Source of the DNA: Micromonospora phaseoli
GTDB taxonomy: Bacteria > Actinomycetota > Actinomycetes > Mycobacteriales > Micromonosporaceae
Assembly: GCF_900109115.1 (NCBI RefSeq)
Contig: NZ_FNYV01000005.1
Span: 253,509-317,508, forward strand
Length of the DNA: 64,000 nt
Direction: 5' to 3'
Shown piece after piece: positions 18,507-27,812 of the stretch. The notes under the pieces were generated by a model. The model searched no databases and was not told the origin of the DNA. It worked only from the letters and a program-made list of their open reading frames with translations. Positions within the stretch are counted from its first letter, which is position 1; each line of letters opens with the position of its first letter. The translations under genes were made by a program, and so were the position numbers.

Positions 18507-18754
18507 ACCCCCGGCTCGACCCGGAGACGGATGCCGAACTCAGGCAGGCGGTCCAGCGGTTCACCGAGGCGGTTTCGCAGCTTGGGCTCGACGACGAGAT
18601 CCAACTGGTCAGCGAACCGGGATCGGCGGCCGGCGCGGCGGTGCTACAGATCGGCCAGGCGTCCGTACTGCACTGGCTGGCCTGGTTGGTGGAGCAGGCA
18701 CCCAGCCCGCTCGCCGATCGTGACTGGCCGAACCTGTGGGAGCACTTCGAGTGA
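18503..18754 (+). CDS. Small acidic hypothetical protein
   Basis: An 83-residue acidic protein starting MNPRLDPETDAELRQAVQRF and ending LADRDWPNLWEHFE. The ATG overlaps the acyltransferase stop as ATGA, indicating translational coupling. No recognisable family, no membrane segment. Confidence 0.6.
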   Translation: MNPRLDPETDAELRQAVQRFTEAVSQLGLDDEIQLVSEPGSAAGAAVLQIGQASVLHWLAWLVEQAPSPLADRDWPNLWEHFE

Positions 18755-18765
18755 TCGCGGCCTGA

Positions 18766-18987
18766 TCAGCCCGCCGGATCCTGGCGGGCGGCGTCGATGC
18801 GGGCGCGGGCACCGTCCAGCCAGCGTTGGCAGATCACCGCCAGCGCCTCGCCGCGCTCCCAGAGCGCCAGCGACTCCTCCAGCGACGTGCCGCCGGCCTC
18901 CAGCCGCTCCACCACCGACGCCAGCTCGGCACGGGCCTGTTCGTAGCTGAGTCGCTCGTCCGACCCGCTCGTCTTCTCGTCAGTCAT
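18766..18987 (-). CDS. xseB: Exodeoxyribonuclease VII small subunit
   Basis: A 73-residue protein with the XseB signature [19 protein letters not shown] then [15 protein letters not shown], two helices that form the coiled stalk binding XseA. Exonuclease VII degrades single-stranded DNA. ATG 18987 gives the normal length; a longer reading to 19032 lacks family support. It lies 87 bases downstream of xseA on the same strand, the usual actinobacterial arrangement. Confidence 0.93.
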   Translation of the reverse strand: MTDEKTSGSDERLSYEQARAELASVVERLEAGGTSLEESLALWERGEALAVICQRWLDGARARIDAARQDPAG

Positions 18988-19074
18988 CGCACCCATCTCA
19001 GCACAACCAGCCGACACCCCCGCCCACCGCACCGCCCACGCCTACCGGCCGTTGCCGGGTCGACCACCAGGTTG

Positions 19075-20352
19075 TTACCCGGCAGGGAGATCGACCTGGG
19101 CGACAACTTCACGGCCGACGGGAGGTGGGGGGTGATCCTCGACGGTGGCGGACAGTTCGCCGTCGGCGAGGCGTACCCGTAGCGCGTCGCCCGGGGCCAC
19201 CTCGGTGGCCGCGCGTACGACGTGGCCGTCGGCGCGCTGCACGATCGCGTACCCGCGGTCGAGGGTGGCGGCCGGGGAGAGCGCGCGCAGCCGGGCCAGG
19301 GTGTGCCGCAGGTCGTCGTCGGCGGCATCGAGTCGGTGGTCCAGGCAGCGCCCGGCGCGTTGGCGTAGGGCGGCCAGGTCGGTGGCCCGCTGTTCGACCA
19401 TCACCTGCGGACGGGCCAGCACCGGCCGGGAGCGCAGCGCGTCGATGCGGTGTGACTCGCGGTCTACGAGGTTGCGCACCGCCCGGTGCAGGCGGTGCCG
19501 GGCCTGGCTGATCAGGCGGATCTCCTCGGCCAGGTCGGGTACCACCCGCTTGGCCGCGTCGGTGGGTGTCGACGCGCGGACGTCGGCCACGTAGTCGACC
19601 AGCGGCGTATCCGTCTCGTGACCGATCGCGCTGACCACCGGGGTGCGGCAGGCGAAAACGGCCCGGCAGAGCGCTTCGTCGGAGAAGGGGAGCAGATCCT
19701 CGATGCCACCCCCGCCGCGAGCCAGGATGATCACGTCGATGCTCGGATCGGCGTCCAGCACCTTGAGCGCGTCCACGATCTGTGGGACCGCGCCGGGACC
19801 CTGGACGGCCACGTTCACCGTCCGGAACTCCACCGCCGGCCAGCGTCGGCGAGCGTTGGTCAGCACGTCCCGTTCGGCCGCGCTGGCCCGGCCGGTGATC
19901 AGCCCGATCCGCTGTGGCAGGAAAGGAGGTCGGCGTTTGCGGGACCGGTCGAACAACCCCTCGGCGGCGAGCAACTTCTTGAGCTTCTCCAGCCGGGCCA
20001 GCAGCTCGCCGAGCCCGACCTGGCGGATCTCGTCCGCGCGCAGGCTGAGCGTGCCCCGGGCGGCGTAGAACTCCGGCTTGGCGTGCAGCACGACGCGAGC
20101 GCCCTCGCGCAGCTCCGGTGCGCCGGAGTCGAGCACGTCCCGGTTGGTGGTGACGGTGAGGCTCAGATCGGCCGACGGGTCACGCAGCGTCAGGAAGACG
20201 GTGCTGGCGCCGGGCCGCCGACTGATCTGTGCGACCTGCCCGTCCACCCACACCCAGCCGAGCCGGGCGACCCAGGCGCCGATCTTCTGGCTGACCACCC
20301 GTACCGGCCACGGCTCCTCCGAGCTGCTCTTCCCGCCCGTACCCGAATCCAC
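19075..20352 (-). CDS. xseA: Exodeoxyribonuclease VII large subunit
   Basis: A 425-residue protein. The N-terminal OB-fold (about residues 20-115) contains [17 protein letters not shown], and the catalytic region contains [15 protein letters not shown] and [16 protein letters not shown] with the downstream [14 protein letters not shown], all XseA hallmarks. A long basic helical region follows, then a C-terminal LDRGYAIVQ segment. GTG 20352 start, preceded by AGGGTGGG. The 5' side faces ispH across a long inverted repeat at 20377-20434. Confidence 0.95.
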   Translation of the reverse strand: MDSGTGGKSSSEEPWPVRVVSQKIGAWVARLGWVWVDGQVAQISRRPGASTVFLTLRDPSADLSLTVTTNRDVLDSGAPELREGARVVLHAKPEFYAARGTLSLRADEIRQVGLGELLARLEKLKKLLAAEGLFDRSRKRRPPFLPQRIGLITGRASAAERDVLTNARRRWPAVEFRTVNVAVQGPGAVPQIVDALKVLDADPSIDVIILARGGGGIEDLLPFSDEALCRAVFACRTPVVSAIGHETDTPLVDYVADVRASTPTDAAKRVVPDLAEEIRLISQARHRLHRAVRNLVDRESHRIDALRSRPVLARPQVMVEQRATDLAALRQRAGRCLDHRLDAADDDLRHTLARLRALSPAATLDRGYAIVQRADGHVVRAATEVAPGDALRVRLADGELSATVEDHPPPPVGREVVAQVDLPAG

Positions 20353-20376
20353 CCACCCACCCTACGGATTCCCCCC

Positions 20377-20434
20377 GTGATCAAGAAGTTTTGGTCCTGG
20401 TGGGCGGGTTCGTCGACCAAAACTTCTTGATCAC
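20377..20434. repeat. Dispersed inverted repeat TTGATCAAG family, copy A
   Basis: Perfect 20-bp arms: 20377-20396 starts GTGATCAAGAAGTTTTGG, and 20415-20434 is its exact complement. The loop is 18 bases. It lies between the divergent xseA and ispH genes, upstream of the ispH -10 box. Related copies are at 39339-39399 and 57464-57528. Confidence 0.9.
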
Positions 20435-20503
20435 CGCGGTGGGCGAGGGGGTGGGGTGGGGCGAGACGGTTTGGCGGCCGCTGCCGGGTACTGCGGTGGC
20501 ACG

Positions 20504-20509
20504 TACGAT
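20504..20509 (+). promoter_or_regulatory. Candidate -10 box (TACGAT) of ispH
   Basis: TACGAT ends 6 bases before the GTG at 20516, so transcription would start at or near the initiation codon. No good -35 box. Confidence 0.45.
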
Positions 20510-20515
20510 GAAGGG

Positions 20516-21505
20516 GTGACTGAGGCGCAGAGGACTTCCCGGACCGGCAAGCGCGTGATCCTGGCCAAGCCCCGCGGATACTGCGCGGGCGTCGACCGGG
20601 CGGTGCAGACCGTCGAGGAGGCGCTGAAGCTCTACGGTGCCCCGATCTACGTGCGCAAGCAGATCGTGCACAACAAGCACGTGGTGCGGACGCTGGAGGC
20701 GCAGGGTGCGATCTTCGTGGAGGAGAACGAGGAGGTGCCCGAGGGCGCCACGGTGATCTTCTCCGCGCACGGTGTGGCACCCGAGGTCTACGAGCAGGCG
20801 AAGGAGCGCTCGCTCAAGGCGATCGACGCGACCTGCCCGCTGGTGACCAAGGTGCACCACGAGGCGAAGCGGTTCGCCGCCGAGGACTACGACATCCTGC
20901 TCATCGGCCACGAGGGCCACGAGGAGGTCATCGGCACCGCCGGGGAGGCCCCGGAGCACATCCAGTTGGTGGACGGCCCGGAGGATGCCGACCGGATCAC
21001 CGTGCGCGACCCGAACAAGGTGGTCTGGCTGTCGCAGACGACCCTGTCGGTGGACGAGACGATGGAGACGGTGGCCCGGCTCAAGAAGCGCCTGCCGATG
21101 CTCCAGTCGCCGCCCAGCGACGACATCTGCTACGCCACCAGTAACCGCCAGCACGTGGTCAAGGAGATCGCGGCGGAGTGCGACGTGGTGATCGTCGTCG
21201 GTTCGCGTAACTCATCCAACTCGGTGCGCCTGGTCGAGGTGGCGCTGGACGCCGGCGCCCGCGCCGGGCACCTGGTCGACTTCGCCCGGGAGATCGACGA
21301 CGCCTGGCTGGCCGGCGCGCGTACGGTCGGCCTGACCTCGGGCGCGAGCGTGCCGGAAGAGTTGGTGCAGGAGGTGCTGGCGCACCTCGCCGAGCGCGGT
21401 TTCACCGACGTGGAGGAGGTGGTGACCGCGAACGAGCGGCTCACCTTCTCGCTGCCACAGGAGCTCAAGCGCGACATGAAGGCCGCCGCGGCGGCCCAGG
21501 GCTGA
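20516..21505 (+). CDS. ispH: 4-hydroxy-3-methylbut-2-enyl diphosphate reductase
   Basis: A 329-residue iron-sulfur enzyme, the last step of the MEP pathway, reducing HMBPP to isopentenyl and dimethylallyl diphosphate. The three cluster cysteines are seen in [12 protein letters not shown] near residue 19, [11 protein letters not shown], and [23 protein letters not shown] and [14 protein letters not shown] are substrate-binding segments. GTG 20516 is used; an upstream in-frame reading from 20456 crosses the presumed promoter. It provides substrate for prenyl synthases such as the one at 5.2 kb. Confidence 0.96.
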   Translation: MTEAQRTSRTGKRVILAKPRGYCAGVDRAVQTVEEALKLYGAPIYVRKQIVHNKHVVRTLEAQGAIFVEENEEVPEGATVIFSAHGVAPEVYEQAKERSLKAIDATCPLVTKVHHEAKRFAAEDYDILLIGHEGHEEVIGTAGEAPEHIQLVDGPEDADRITVRDPNKVVWLSQTTLSVDETMETVARLKKRLPMLQSPPSDDICYATSNRQHVVKEIAAECDVVIVVGSRNSSNSVRLVEVALDAGARAGHLVDFAREIDDAWLAGARTVGLTSGASVPEELVQEVLAHLAERGFTDVEEVVTANERLTFSLPQELKRDMKAAAAAQG

Positions 21506-21551
21506 TCCGCCCGATGGAACGGTTGACCGGCCTGCTGCGTCAGAGCTGGGC

Positions 21552-21998
21552 ATGAGAACCCTTCGGATAGCTGCCGCCGCGCTGATCGTCTGCACGGCGC
21601 TCGCCGCCTGTGGCGGTCAGGACGCGGGGGACGGCTCCGCCACCCCGACCCCGACGGGAGCGTCACCCGTGACCGAGCTGCCGACCCCGGATCCCACCGG
21701 ATCCGCGCCCCCGCCCTCCGACCCGGTGGACCCGACGGCCCCGACCACCCGGCCGACCGTCCGGCCGAGCGGCCCGACGAAGCCACCGACGACCGGCGAG
21801 GTGACCCTGACCGGCCGGATCGACTCCGGGGTCGAGCCCGGCTGCCTGCTGCTCGACGGCTACCTGCTGCTCGGCGGGCCCCGCGACGTGCTGACCGCTG
21901 GCGCGACGGTGACGGTGACCGGCCGCGCCGACCCGAGCATGATGACCACCTGCCAGCAGGGCACCCCGTTCGTGGTGGCGTCGGCCAAGCGCGGCTGA
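21552..21998 (+). CDS. Small Pro/Thr-rich lipoprotein
   Basis: A 148-residue protein with a signal peptide and lipobox ALAAC near residue 20. A Pro/Thr-rich linker covers about residues 30-80. The small C-terminal domain (GEVTLTGRIDSGVEPGCLLL to VVASAKRG) contains two cysteines and resembles a compact beta-barrel; no family is certain. ATG 21552 start, 46 bases after ispH, possibly cotranscribed. Confidence 0.75.
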   Translation: MRTLRIAAAALIVCTALAACGGQDAGDGSATPTPTGASPVTELPTPDPTGSAPPPSDPVDPTAPTTRPTVRPSGPTKPPTTGEVTLTGRIDSGVEPGCLLLDGYLLLGGPRDVLTAGATVTVTGRADPSMMTTCQQGTPFVVASAKRG

Positions 21999-22069
21999 GC
22001 GGGGTTCCGGGCCGCCGTCGCCGGCAGTACGGGACGGCGGTGTGGATCAGTTGATGGCAGGATGCCTCG

Positions 22070-22921
22070 GTGCGGTACCGACCGATCCTTCCTGCGGCGG
22101 CCGGGACGCTCGCCGTCGTTCACGTCGTCGGCATCCTCACCGGTCTTCCCCTGCTGCGCGAGGCCGAGGTGGCCGCGTTGCTGCTGCTGTCGGCGTACGC
22201 CCTGACCGCCCGGCCGTCCCCCCGGCCCTGGGGGGTGCCGGTGGCGCTCGCCGTGCTGGTCGTGGACGCGTGGATCACGATGCAGGCCGATCCCGCCGTC
22301 CGGAGCTGGCAGGTACTTCGCCCCGGGTCGGTGGACCTGACCACGGGTTTCGCAACCGGTCTCCGCTTGACCTGGGCGTGCCTCGTGCTCGTCCTCGTGC
22401 TGGTGGTGACCGAGCGGCGGCACGCAGCCCGTCCGGGTCTGCGGGTCATCGGCGGGGCCGTGCTGGCGGCGGTGCTGGTGAGCGGGTACGCCGTCGCCCG
22501 CCTGCTCGACGTCCACCTCGCCGCATGGGAACCATCGGGGGCCGACTCCGGCGGGCCGTCCTGGATGGAGACGATCGCCGCCGCCGGCTTGGCGGTGCTG
22601 GCGCCCCTCGCGCTCGCCTTCGGCGCGATCGTTCTGGCCGCTCTGCTGGCCGGCGGCGGGCGGCGGTTCGCCGCCGGGGGCGCCGCCCTGCTGGCTCTGG
22701 TTGCCCTGCCACACCTCGACGCGGCCCTCGCGCCGTTGCCGCTGCCGTACGCGGAACGCGGCACCCCGTTCACCGCCGCCTTCCAAGCCACCGCGCTCCT
22801 GCCCGCACCCGGACCGGCCGCCGTCACTGCCGTCGAGTTGGCCGCGTTACTGCTGCTCGTGGTGGGTCTGTGTGCCCGCCACGCGGAACGGGCCGAGCCG
22901 GGCAGCCGGTCTCACCAGTAG
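22070..22921 (+). CDS. Polytopic membrane protein, unknown function
   Basis: A 283-residue protein with about seven membrane helices and little else recognisable; a conserved-looking loop reads WEPSGADSGGPSWMETI near residues 152-168. GTG 22070 is the start. It ends just before a strong bidirectional hairpin shared with the convergent subtilase gene. Confidence 0.65.
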   Translation: MRYRPILPAAAGTLAVVHVVGILTGLPLLREAEVAALLLLSAYALTARPSPRPWGVPVALAVLVVDAWITMQADPAVRSWQVLRPGSVDLTTGFATGLRLTWACLVLVLVLVVTERRHAARPGLRVIGGAVLAAVLVSGYAVARLLDVHLAAWEPSGADSGGPSWMETIAAAGLAVLAPLALAFGAIVLAALLAGGGRRFAAGGAALLALVALPHLDAALAPLPLPYAERGTPFTAAFQATALLPAPGPAAVTAVELAALLLLVVGLCARHAERAEPGSRSHQ

Positions 22922-22943
22922 CCACCCGGGCGGATGGACAGAC

Positions 22944-22979
22944 GGAAGCCCGTCTCCGGAGAACCGGAGACGGGCTTCC
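22944..22979. terminator. 16-bp stem bidirectional terminator
   Basis: GGAAGCCCGTCTCCGG pairs perfectly with its complement at 22964-22979 around AGAA. It lies between the convergent membrane-protein and subtilase genes. Confidence 0.85.
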
Positions 22980-22999
22980 TGGTGGTGCGGATGGTGGTG

Positions 23000-25900
23000 T
23001 CAGTTCACCGCGCCGACGGAGACCGCACCGCGGCCGACGACCGCACCGTCGGTGGTCACCACGGACAGCTCACCGTAGAGCGCCCGGCCCGCGGCCGGGG
23101 CGGACTGGGCGGTCACCGTGCCCGAGATGGTGCCGGTGGCACCGTGCGCCAGGGTGAGGGTGCCGCCCGACGCCGCGAGGGTGCCGAACGCCGGGGACGA
23201 GAACGAGTCCCGGTAGTCGTACTCGGTGCTGCCACCGGCACCGTCGACCGAGTACGCCTCGACGACGACGGTGTAGGTGCCCGCGACCGGGTTGGCCAGG
23301 GTCACGAACTCCTCCGAGTCGCCGTCCGCGTTGTAGCCCACCAGACTGCCGTCGCGGTAGACGAACAGGTCGAGGTCGGCGCCGGCGTTCGAGGTGTTAC
23401 CGATGCGGGCGGTGAAGCTGGTGGCGCCCGCCGGCACATCCACGGTGAACTCCTGCGTCGCGTACTCGACGATGGTCGGCCGCTCCGAGTGCGTGCTGGA
23501 CAGCGGGCCGCCCTGGCCGGTCACCGAGACCGGGCCGAAGGTGTTCTTCAGCGTCCAGGTGACCGGGGTCGCGACGCCGGCGGTGACCGACGGCAGCTCG
23601 ACCACGGCCGGCTCGACCGCAACGCCCTGCACCCGTGCCTGGATCTGGTACGGGTTGTTCAGCGACGGTGAGGTCCGCCGGGACTCCACCTCGATCTCCC
23701 AGACACCGGGCATCGGGTTCTGGTAGTCACGCTCGAAGGCGTTGCAGACGACCGTGCTGACATGGTTGGTGAAGCAGGCCAGGCTGGAGGTGCTCTCCAC
23801 CGGGACGCCCCACGGGTTGAACGCGATGAACCGGGTCTGCGACCCGGTGGCGATGCCGGAGAGGTTCACCTGCAGCGCACCGGCGCCCGGGGGAACCGTC
23901 ACGAAGTACGACGTGGTGCTGTTCCGATCCACCGAGCCCTGCGCCGAGTAGGCGAAGTTGGGCTTGTTGACGTCGTTCGAGGCCACCACCACGGCGGAGA
24001 ACTCGAAGTCGATCGTGTTGGTGGCCGGGTCGTCGACGGTCACGATCGTGCCGTGCGCGCCCGCGGTCTTCGGCTTGGCGGTGACCGTGATGGTGACGGT
24101 CTTGTTCAGCGGCAGCGTGACGGTCTTCGGCGCCGAGAAGGTGCCGTTGTTGCCGCGCAGGCCGACGTTGTGCTTGACGTTGCCGGCCGGGCCGCTGGTC
24201 CGGACCAGCTTGACCTGGTACGACTTCGACTGGTTGACCTTGTGCCCACCGTCGGCGGAGCCGCAGCGGTTGTAGACGCCGGTACCGCGGTTGGGGGTGG
24301 CCAACTGGTCGGAGAGCACCGTGCAGACCGGGGCGTCGGAGGTGTACGAGCGGGTCTGCACACCCTTCTTGAGCAGCTTCCAGGCACCCGGCACGTTGAA
24401 CATGCCGTAGCCCTGCCCCTGGGTGGGGGTGTCGGCGATCGGCTTGGCCGAGGTGTAGATCGCCCGGCGCAGCATCTCCGGGGTGATGCCCTTGTCGGTG
24501 GCCTTGGCGGCCGAGAGCAGCAGCGCGGCAGCGCCGGCGGCCTGCGGTGAGGCCATCGACGTGCCGTTGAACATGCCGTAACCCGACGGCAGCGCGTAGC
24601 CGGCCTCGGCGACCGGGCTGCCGGCCTGCCAGACCGGGGTGGTGGAGATGGCCGAGCCGGGGGCGGCGATGTTCGGCTTGGCGCCGCCGTCCTCGCGCGG
24701 GCCGCGGGAGGAGAAGTTGAACAGCGCGTTCTTCTTCTTGACCACCGAGCCGTAGTTGGCCAGCCAGGTGTCCTTGCTGACGCTGGCGGCGACGCTGACC
24801 ACGTTTGTCGACGCCGACGGGTCACCGATGGTGTTCACGCCCGGGCCGGAGTTGCCGGCCGAGATGAACATCTGCACCCCGTAGGTGGTGATCAGGTTGT
24901 TGTAGAGGGTGGCGCGGGCGTTGTTGCCGTCGTTGAGCGCCGGCAGGCCACCGATCGACATGTTGATGACGTCGACCCCACGGTTGATCACCAGATCGGC
25001 CATGCCGGTGGTGAGCGCGGCGGCCGTGCAGCCGCCGCCCCAGGAGCAGGCACGGGAGGAAACGATCTTGGCGCCGGGGGCCGCACCGTCGAACGCGCTG
25101 TTGCCCAGCATGTCGTTCGCGGCGGTGATGCCGGCGACGTGCGTGCCGTGCGCGCCCTCGATGATGCCGATGTTGACGTAGTCGACCAGGCCCGGGCCGC
25201 CGACCGGAGTGGTGTTGACGTTCTTGCGGTACTCGACGACGAACGACATCCGCTCGGTGATCGGAGTCGCCGGGTTGTCGGTGCCGAAGTAGCCGACGTC
25301 GAACTTCTCCTTGTACGGCCGCATCACGGCCTCGTCGGTGAAGTCGCCGTCCTGGTCGCTGTCGACCCAGGTGTTGTTCGTCGTCGGGTCGAAGAGGATG
25401 CCGAACTGGTCGGTGTTGTCACCGTCGCGGTTGACGTCACCGCCCGGCTCGCTGTTGTTGGTGGTGTTCTCGCTGAACACGTTGAACCGGTAGGTGCCGG
25501 CGGGCGCGGTCCAGGTGCGACCGGCCAGGGTGAACGTCGGCCCGGTCACCTGGTTGATCATCGGCCGCCAGGTGGCGTCCTCGAACGGGTCGGTCGCGGT
25601 GACCCAGTCGACGATCTTGCGCTCGCCGGTGGTGGTCTCCTGCAACGCCGGGTGCTCCAGGTCCACACCGGAGTCCATGATGCCGATGGTGACGCCGCGG
25701 CCGTCCCACTTCTTGTTCTGCTGGACGAACTTGACCGCACCGGTCTCGCCCGTCGGCATGTAGGGGTTGTCGGCGGCCGTCTTGGCGCCCGGGCCGCTGA
25801 GCGTGCTGCCCTGCTTGGCGCCCTTCTGGCCGCCCTGAACGACCTCGGGCTTCGGGTCCGGCAGCTGGATCTTCTCGTCCAGGTCGATCACGGCGACACC

Positions 25901-26266
25901 GGGCAGCGCGGCGGCCTTGAGCGCCTTGCTGGTCGGCACCTTGGCGAGCACGTAACCGATGGTGTCGTAGCGTTCGGTCACCGCCGCGCCCAGGTCGGTG
26001 AGGTCGTCCGCGACGTCCTTCGCCTTCCCCTTGTCGGTGGCGACGATCATCGTGACGGTGGGGGCGTTCTTCGCCTCCGCCTCGGCGAGCAGCTTGGCGT
26101 CGTGCTGGCCCAGCGCCTCGGCGGGGGTGGCCTGCGCGGCGTCGGATCCGGCAGGAGCGGCGCTCGCGGTGGCGGCACCGCCTGCCACGGTCACGGCGCT
26201 GGCCGCCATGACCGAGGCGAAGAGCGCGGCGGAGGTACGCCGGCTCAGGTTTCGGGGTTTACTCAC
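23000..26266 (-). CDS. Large secreted S8 (subtilisin-like) serine protease
   Basis: A 1088-residue exported protease. Signal peptide to about residue 37, then an I9-type inhibitor propeptide. The triad is Asp198 (GIMDSGVDLEH), His373 (HGTHVAGI) and Ser570 (NGTSMASPQAAG). The Asp-to-His distance is far larger than in plain subtilisin and holds two aspartate-rich loops (NRDGDNTDQ, DSDQDGDFTDE) that could bind calcium. The region after the catalytic domain holds beta-sandwich-like modules, the last with a PPC-like DLDLFVYRDGSLVG. GTG 26266 has GGAGGAAAG upstream. The gene is monocistronic by position, with a terminator on its 3' side. A nutritional or developmental role is possible; no substrate evidence. 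Confidence 0.93.
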   Translation of the reverse strand: MSKPRNLSRRTSAALFASVMAASAVTVAGGAATASAAPAGSDAAQATPAEALGQHDAKLLAEAEAKNAPTVTMIVATDKGKAKDVADDLTDLGAAVTERYDTIGYVLAKVPTSKALKAAALPGVAVIDLDEKIQLPDPKPEVVQGGQKGAKQGSTLSGPGAKTAADNPYMPTGETGAVKFVQQNKKWDGRGVTIGIMDSGVDLEHPALQETTTGERKIVDWVTATDPFEDATWRPMINQVTGPTFTLAGRTWTAPAGTYRFNVFSENTTNNSEPGGDVNRDGDNTDQFGILFDPTTNNTWVDSDQDGDFTDEAVMRPYKEKFDVGYFGTDNPATPITERMSFVVEYRKNVNTTPVGGPGLVDYVNIGIIEGAHGTHVAGITAANDMLGNSAFDGAAPGAKIVSSRACSWGGGCTAAALTTGMADLVINRGVDVINMSIGGLPALNDGNNARATLYNNLITTYGVQMFISAGNSGPGVNTIGDPSASTNVVSVAASVSKDTWLANYGSVVKKKNALFNFSSRGPREDGGAKPNIAAPGSAISTTPVWQAGSPVAEAGYALPSGYGMFNGTSMASPQAAGAAALLLSAAKATDKGITPEMLRRAIYTSAKPIADTPTQGQGYGMFNVPGAWKLLKKGVQTRSYTSDAPVCTVLSDQLATPNRGTGVYNRCGSADGGHKVNQSKSYQVKLVRTSGPAGNVKHNVGLRGNNGTFSAPKTVTLPLNKTVTITVTAKPKTAGAHGTIVTVDDPATNTIDFEFSAVVVASNDVNKPNFAYSAQGSVDRNSTTSYFVTVPPGAGALQVNLSGIATGSQTRFIAFNPWGVPVESTSSLACFTNHVSTVVCNAFERDYQNPMPGVWEIEVESRRTSPSLNNPYQIQARVQGVAVEPAVVELPSVTAGVATPVTWTLKNTFGPVSVTGQGGPLSSTHSERPTIVEYATQEFTVDVPAGATSFTARIGNTSNAGADLDLFVYRDGSLVGYNADGDSEEFVTLANPVAGTYTVVVEAYSVDGAGGSTEYDYRDSFSSPAFGTLAASGGTLTLAHGATGTISGTVTAQSAPAAGRALYGELSVVTTDGAVVGRGAVSVGAVN

Positions 26267-26364
26267 GTTCTCTTTCCTCCAGAGAACAGGGCCCTCAGAT
26301 GCAGGGCGCGCGTGAGCGCATCCTTCGTGGTGTCGACCGTCGATGTCACTACCGGCAGGTACGT

Positions 26365-26403
26365 TGTGACCATCTCGTGATATGCGAGACGCGCATTGTC
26401 ACA
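26365..26403. promoter_or_regulatory. Nested inverted repeats upstream of the subtilase gene
   Basis: TGTGAC (26365-26370) and GTCACA (26398-26403) enclose TCTCG (26373-26377) and CGAGA (26385-26389). It is about 100 bases upstream of the subtilase start, a position suited to an operator. Confidence 0.45.
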
Positions 26404-26424
26404 TCGAAGGTGATAGTGATCCAA

Positions 26425-27594
26425 TCAGTTCGACCGAGTTCGATCATCTGAAGTGGAATCCGCCAGCAGTTCTGGCGCTTGGGGTTGCCGGGGTGCCAGC
26501 TCCACCTGCCCCGGTGTTGTCAGTTCCTGATCCGATACCCCCAATTCAGCCAGCTTGCGGGCGCTCACCAGCACCCGCGCCTCCAGCGACCCCAACGCCC
26601 GGTTGTACGCGGTCACCGCGCCACCGAGCGAGGCGCCGAGCTTGCCGACATGGTCGCCGAGCGTCGACAGCCGCCCGTACAGCTCTCGGGCCAGCGAGTG
26701 CACCGCCACCGCGTTGCGGGCCAGGTGTTCCTGCCGCCACGACCAGGCGACGGTACGCAGCAGCGCGACCAGCGTGGCCGGGGTGGCCAGCACCACGTTG
26801 CGGGCGAACGCGTGCTCCAGCAGCGTCGGGTCACGTTGCAGGGCGACGTCGAGGAAGGTGTCCGCCGGCACGAAGAGCACCACGAACTCGGGAGTGGACT
26901 CGAACGCCGCCCAGTACGACTTGGCGGCCAGCGCGTCGACGTGTGCCCGCAGGTGCTTCGCGTGCATGTCGAGCTGGGCGTCCCTGCCCCGCTCGTCGCG
27001 CGCCTCCATCGCGGTGAGGTACGCGTCGAACGGCGCCTTGGCGTCGACCACCACGCTGCGCCCGCCGTGCAGCCGGACCACCAGGTCGGGGCGTACCGTC
27101 TGGTCGTCGATGGTGGCGGTGACCTGCTCGGAGAAGTCGCAGTGTTCCAGCATGCCGGCGGCCTCGACGATGCGGCGCAGCTGGTGCTCGCCCCACCGGC
27201 CGCGCACCTGCGGCGCGCGTAGCGCCGCCACCAGCTGCTTTGTCTCGGTACGCAGCTCGCCGGAGACCACGCTCATCGACCGCACCTGCTCGCGCAGCTC
27301 GGCGTACGCGTCGACCCGGTCACGCTCCAGCTCGGACACCCGCTGCTCGTAGCGGCGCAGCGTCTCGTGCAGCGGGGCCACCGCCCGGGCGACCGCCTCC
27401 TGGGACTGGGCCGTCGCCTCGTAGTTCAACGCCCGCATCGACTGCTCCAGCCGCCCCTCGCCCTCGCGGGTGGCGCGCAGGGTGGCGTCCAACCGGGCGA
27501 TCTCGGTCGCCGCGCGGGACCGGGCGGCGAACCAGCCGATCGCGCCGCCGGCACCGAGGCAGACGACGACAACCGCGAGGGTCGAGAGCTCCAT
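26425..27594 (-). CDS. rmuC: DNA recombination protein RmuC family
   Basis: A 389-residue protein with an N-terminal membrane anchor (STLAVVVVCLGAGGAIGWFA), a coiled-coil region (about residues 35-110), and the RmuC nuclease-like core with VRGRWGEHQLRRIVEAAGM, VVVDAKAPFDAYL, and EFVVLFVPADTFLDVAL. RmuC limits recombination between short inverted repeats and is thought to act on DNA ends. ATG 27594 is chosen since the upstream extension is Arg/Pro-rich. It lies upstream of the subtilase on the same strand but with 158 bases between. Confidence 0.92.
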   Translation of the reverse strand: MELSTLAVVVVCLGAGGAIGWFAARSRAATEIARLDATLRATREGEGRLEQSMRALNYEATAQSQEAVARAVAPLHETLRRYEQRVSELERDRVDAYAELREQVRSMSVVSGELRTETKQLVAALRAPQVRGRWGEHQLRRIVEAAGMLEHCDFSEQVTATIDDQTVRPDLVVRLHGGRSVVVDAKAPFDAYLTAMEARDERGRDAQLDMHAKHLRAHVDALAAKSYWAAFESTPEFVVLFVPADTFLDVALQRDPTLLEHAFARNVVLATPATLVALLRTVAWSWRQEHLARNAVAVHSLARELYGRLSTLGDHVGKLGASLGGAVTAYNRALGSLEARVLVSARKLAELGVSDQELTTPGQVELAPRQPQAPELLADSTSDDRTRSN

Positions 27595-27800
27595 CCTCAG
27601 GAGCTTGCCAAAGATGAGCCGTTCGCGCCCCGACGGGTCCCCGCGCCTCGCCGACCGGTTGGTGCCGTCTCGCGCCGGCCGTCCCGGTCCGACCGCTTGC
27701 TCCGGTCGCCCTGCCCGGTCGCCTCGCGTTCCGGTCCTCTCGCGGCCCGGCTGCCGCGCGCTCCGGTCGGGCAACAGGTCGGCCGATGGCCGCAGGTGGG

Positions 27801-27806
27801 TACGTT
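27801..27806 (+). promoter_or_regulatory. Candidate -10 box (TACGTT), leaderless start at 27813
   Basis: TACGTT ends 6 bases before GTG 27813. If used, it excludes the upstream in-frame ATG at 27786 as the start. Confidence 0.4.
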
Positions 27807-27812
27807 GGAGTG

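Noticed and set aside
18985..19032. Longer N-terminus of xseB
   Set aside because: The extra 15 residues have no family support; ATG 18987 gives normal XseB length.
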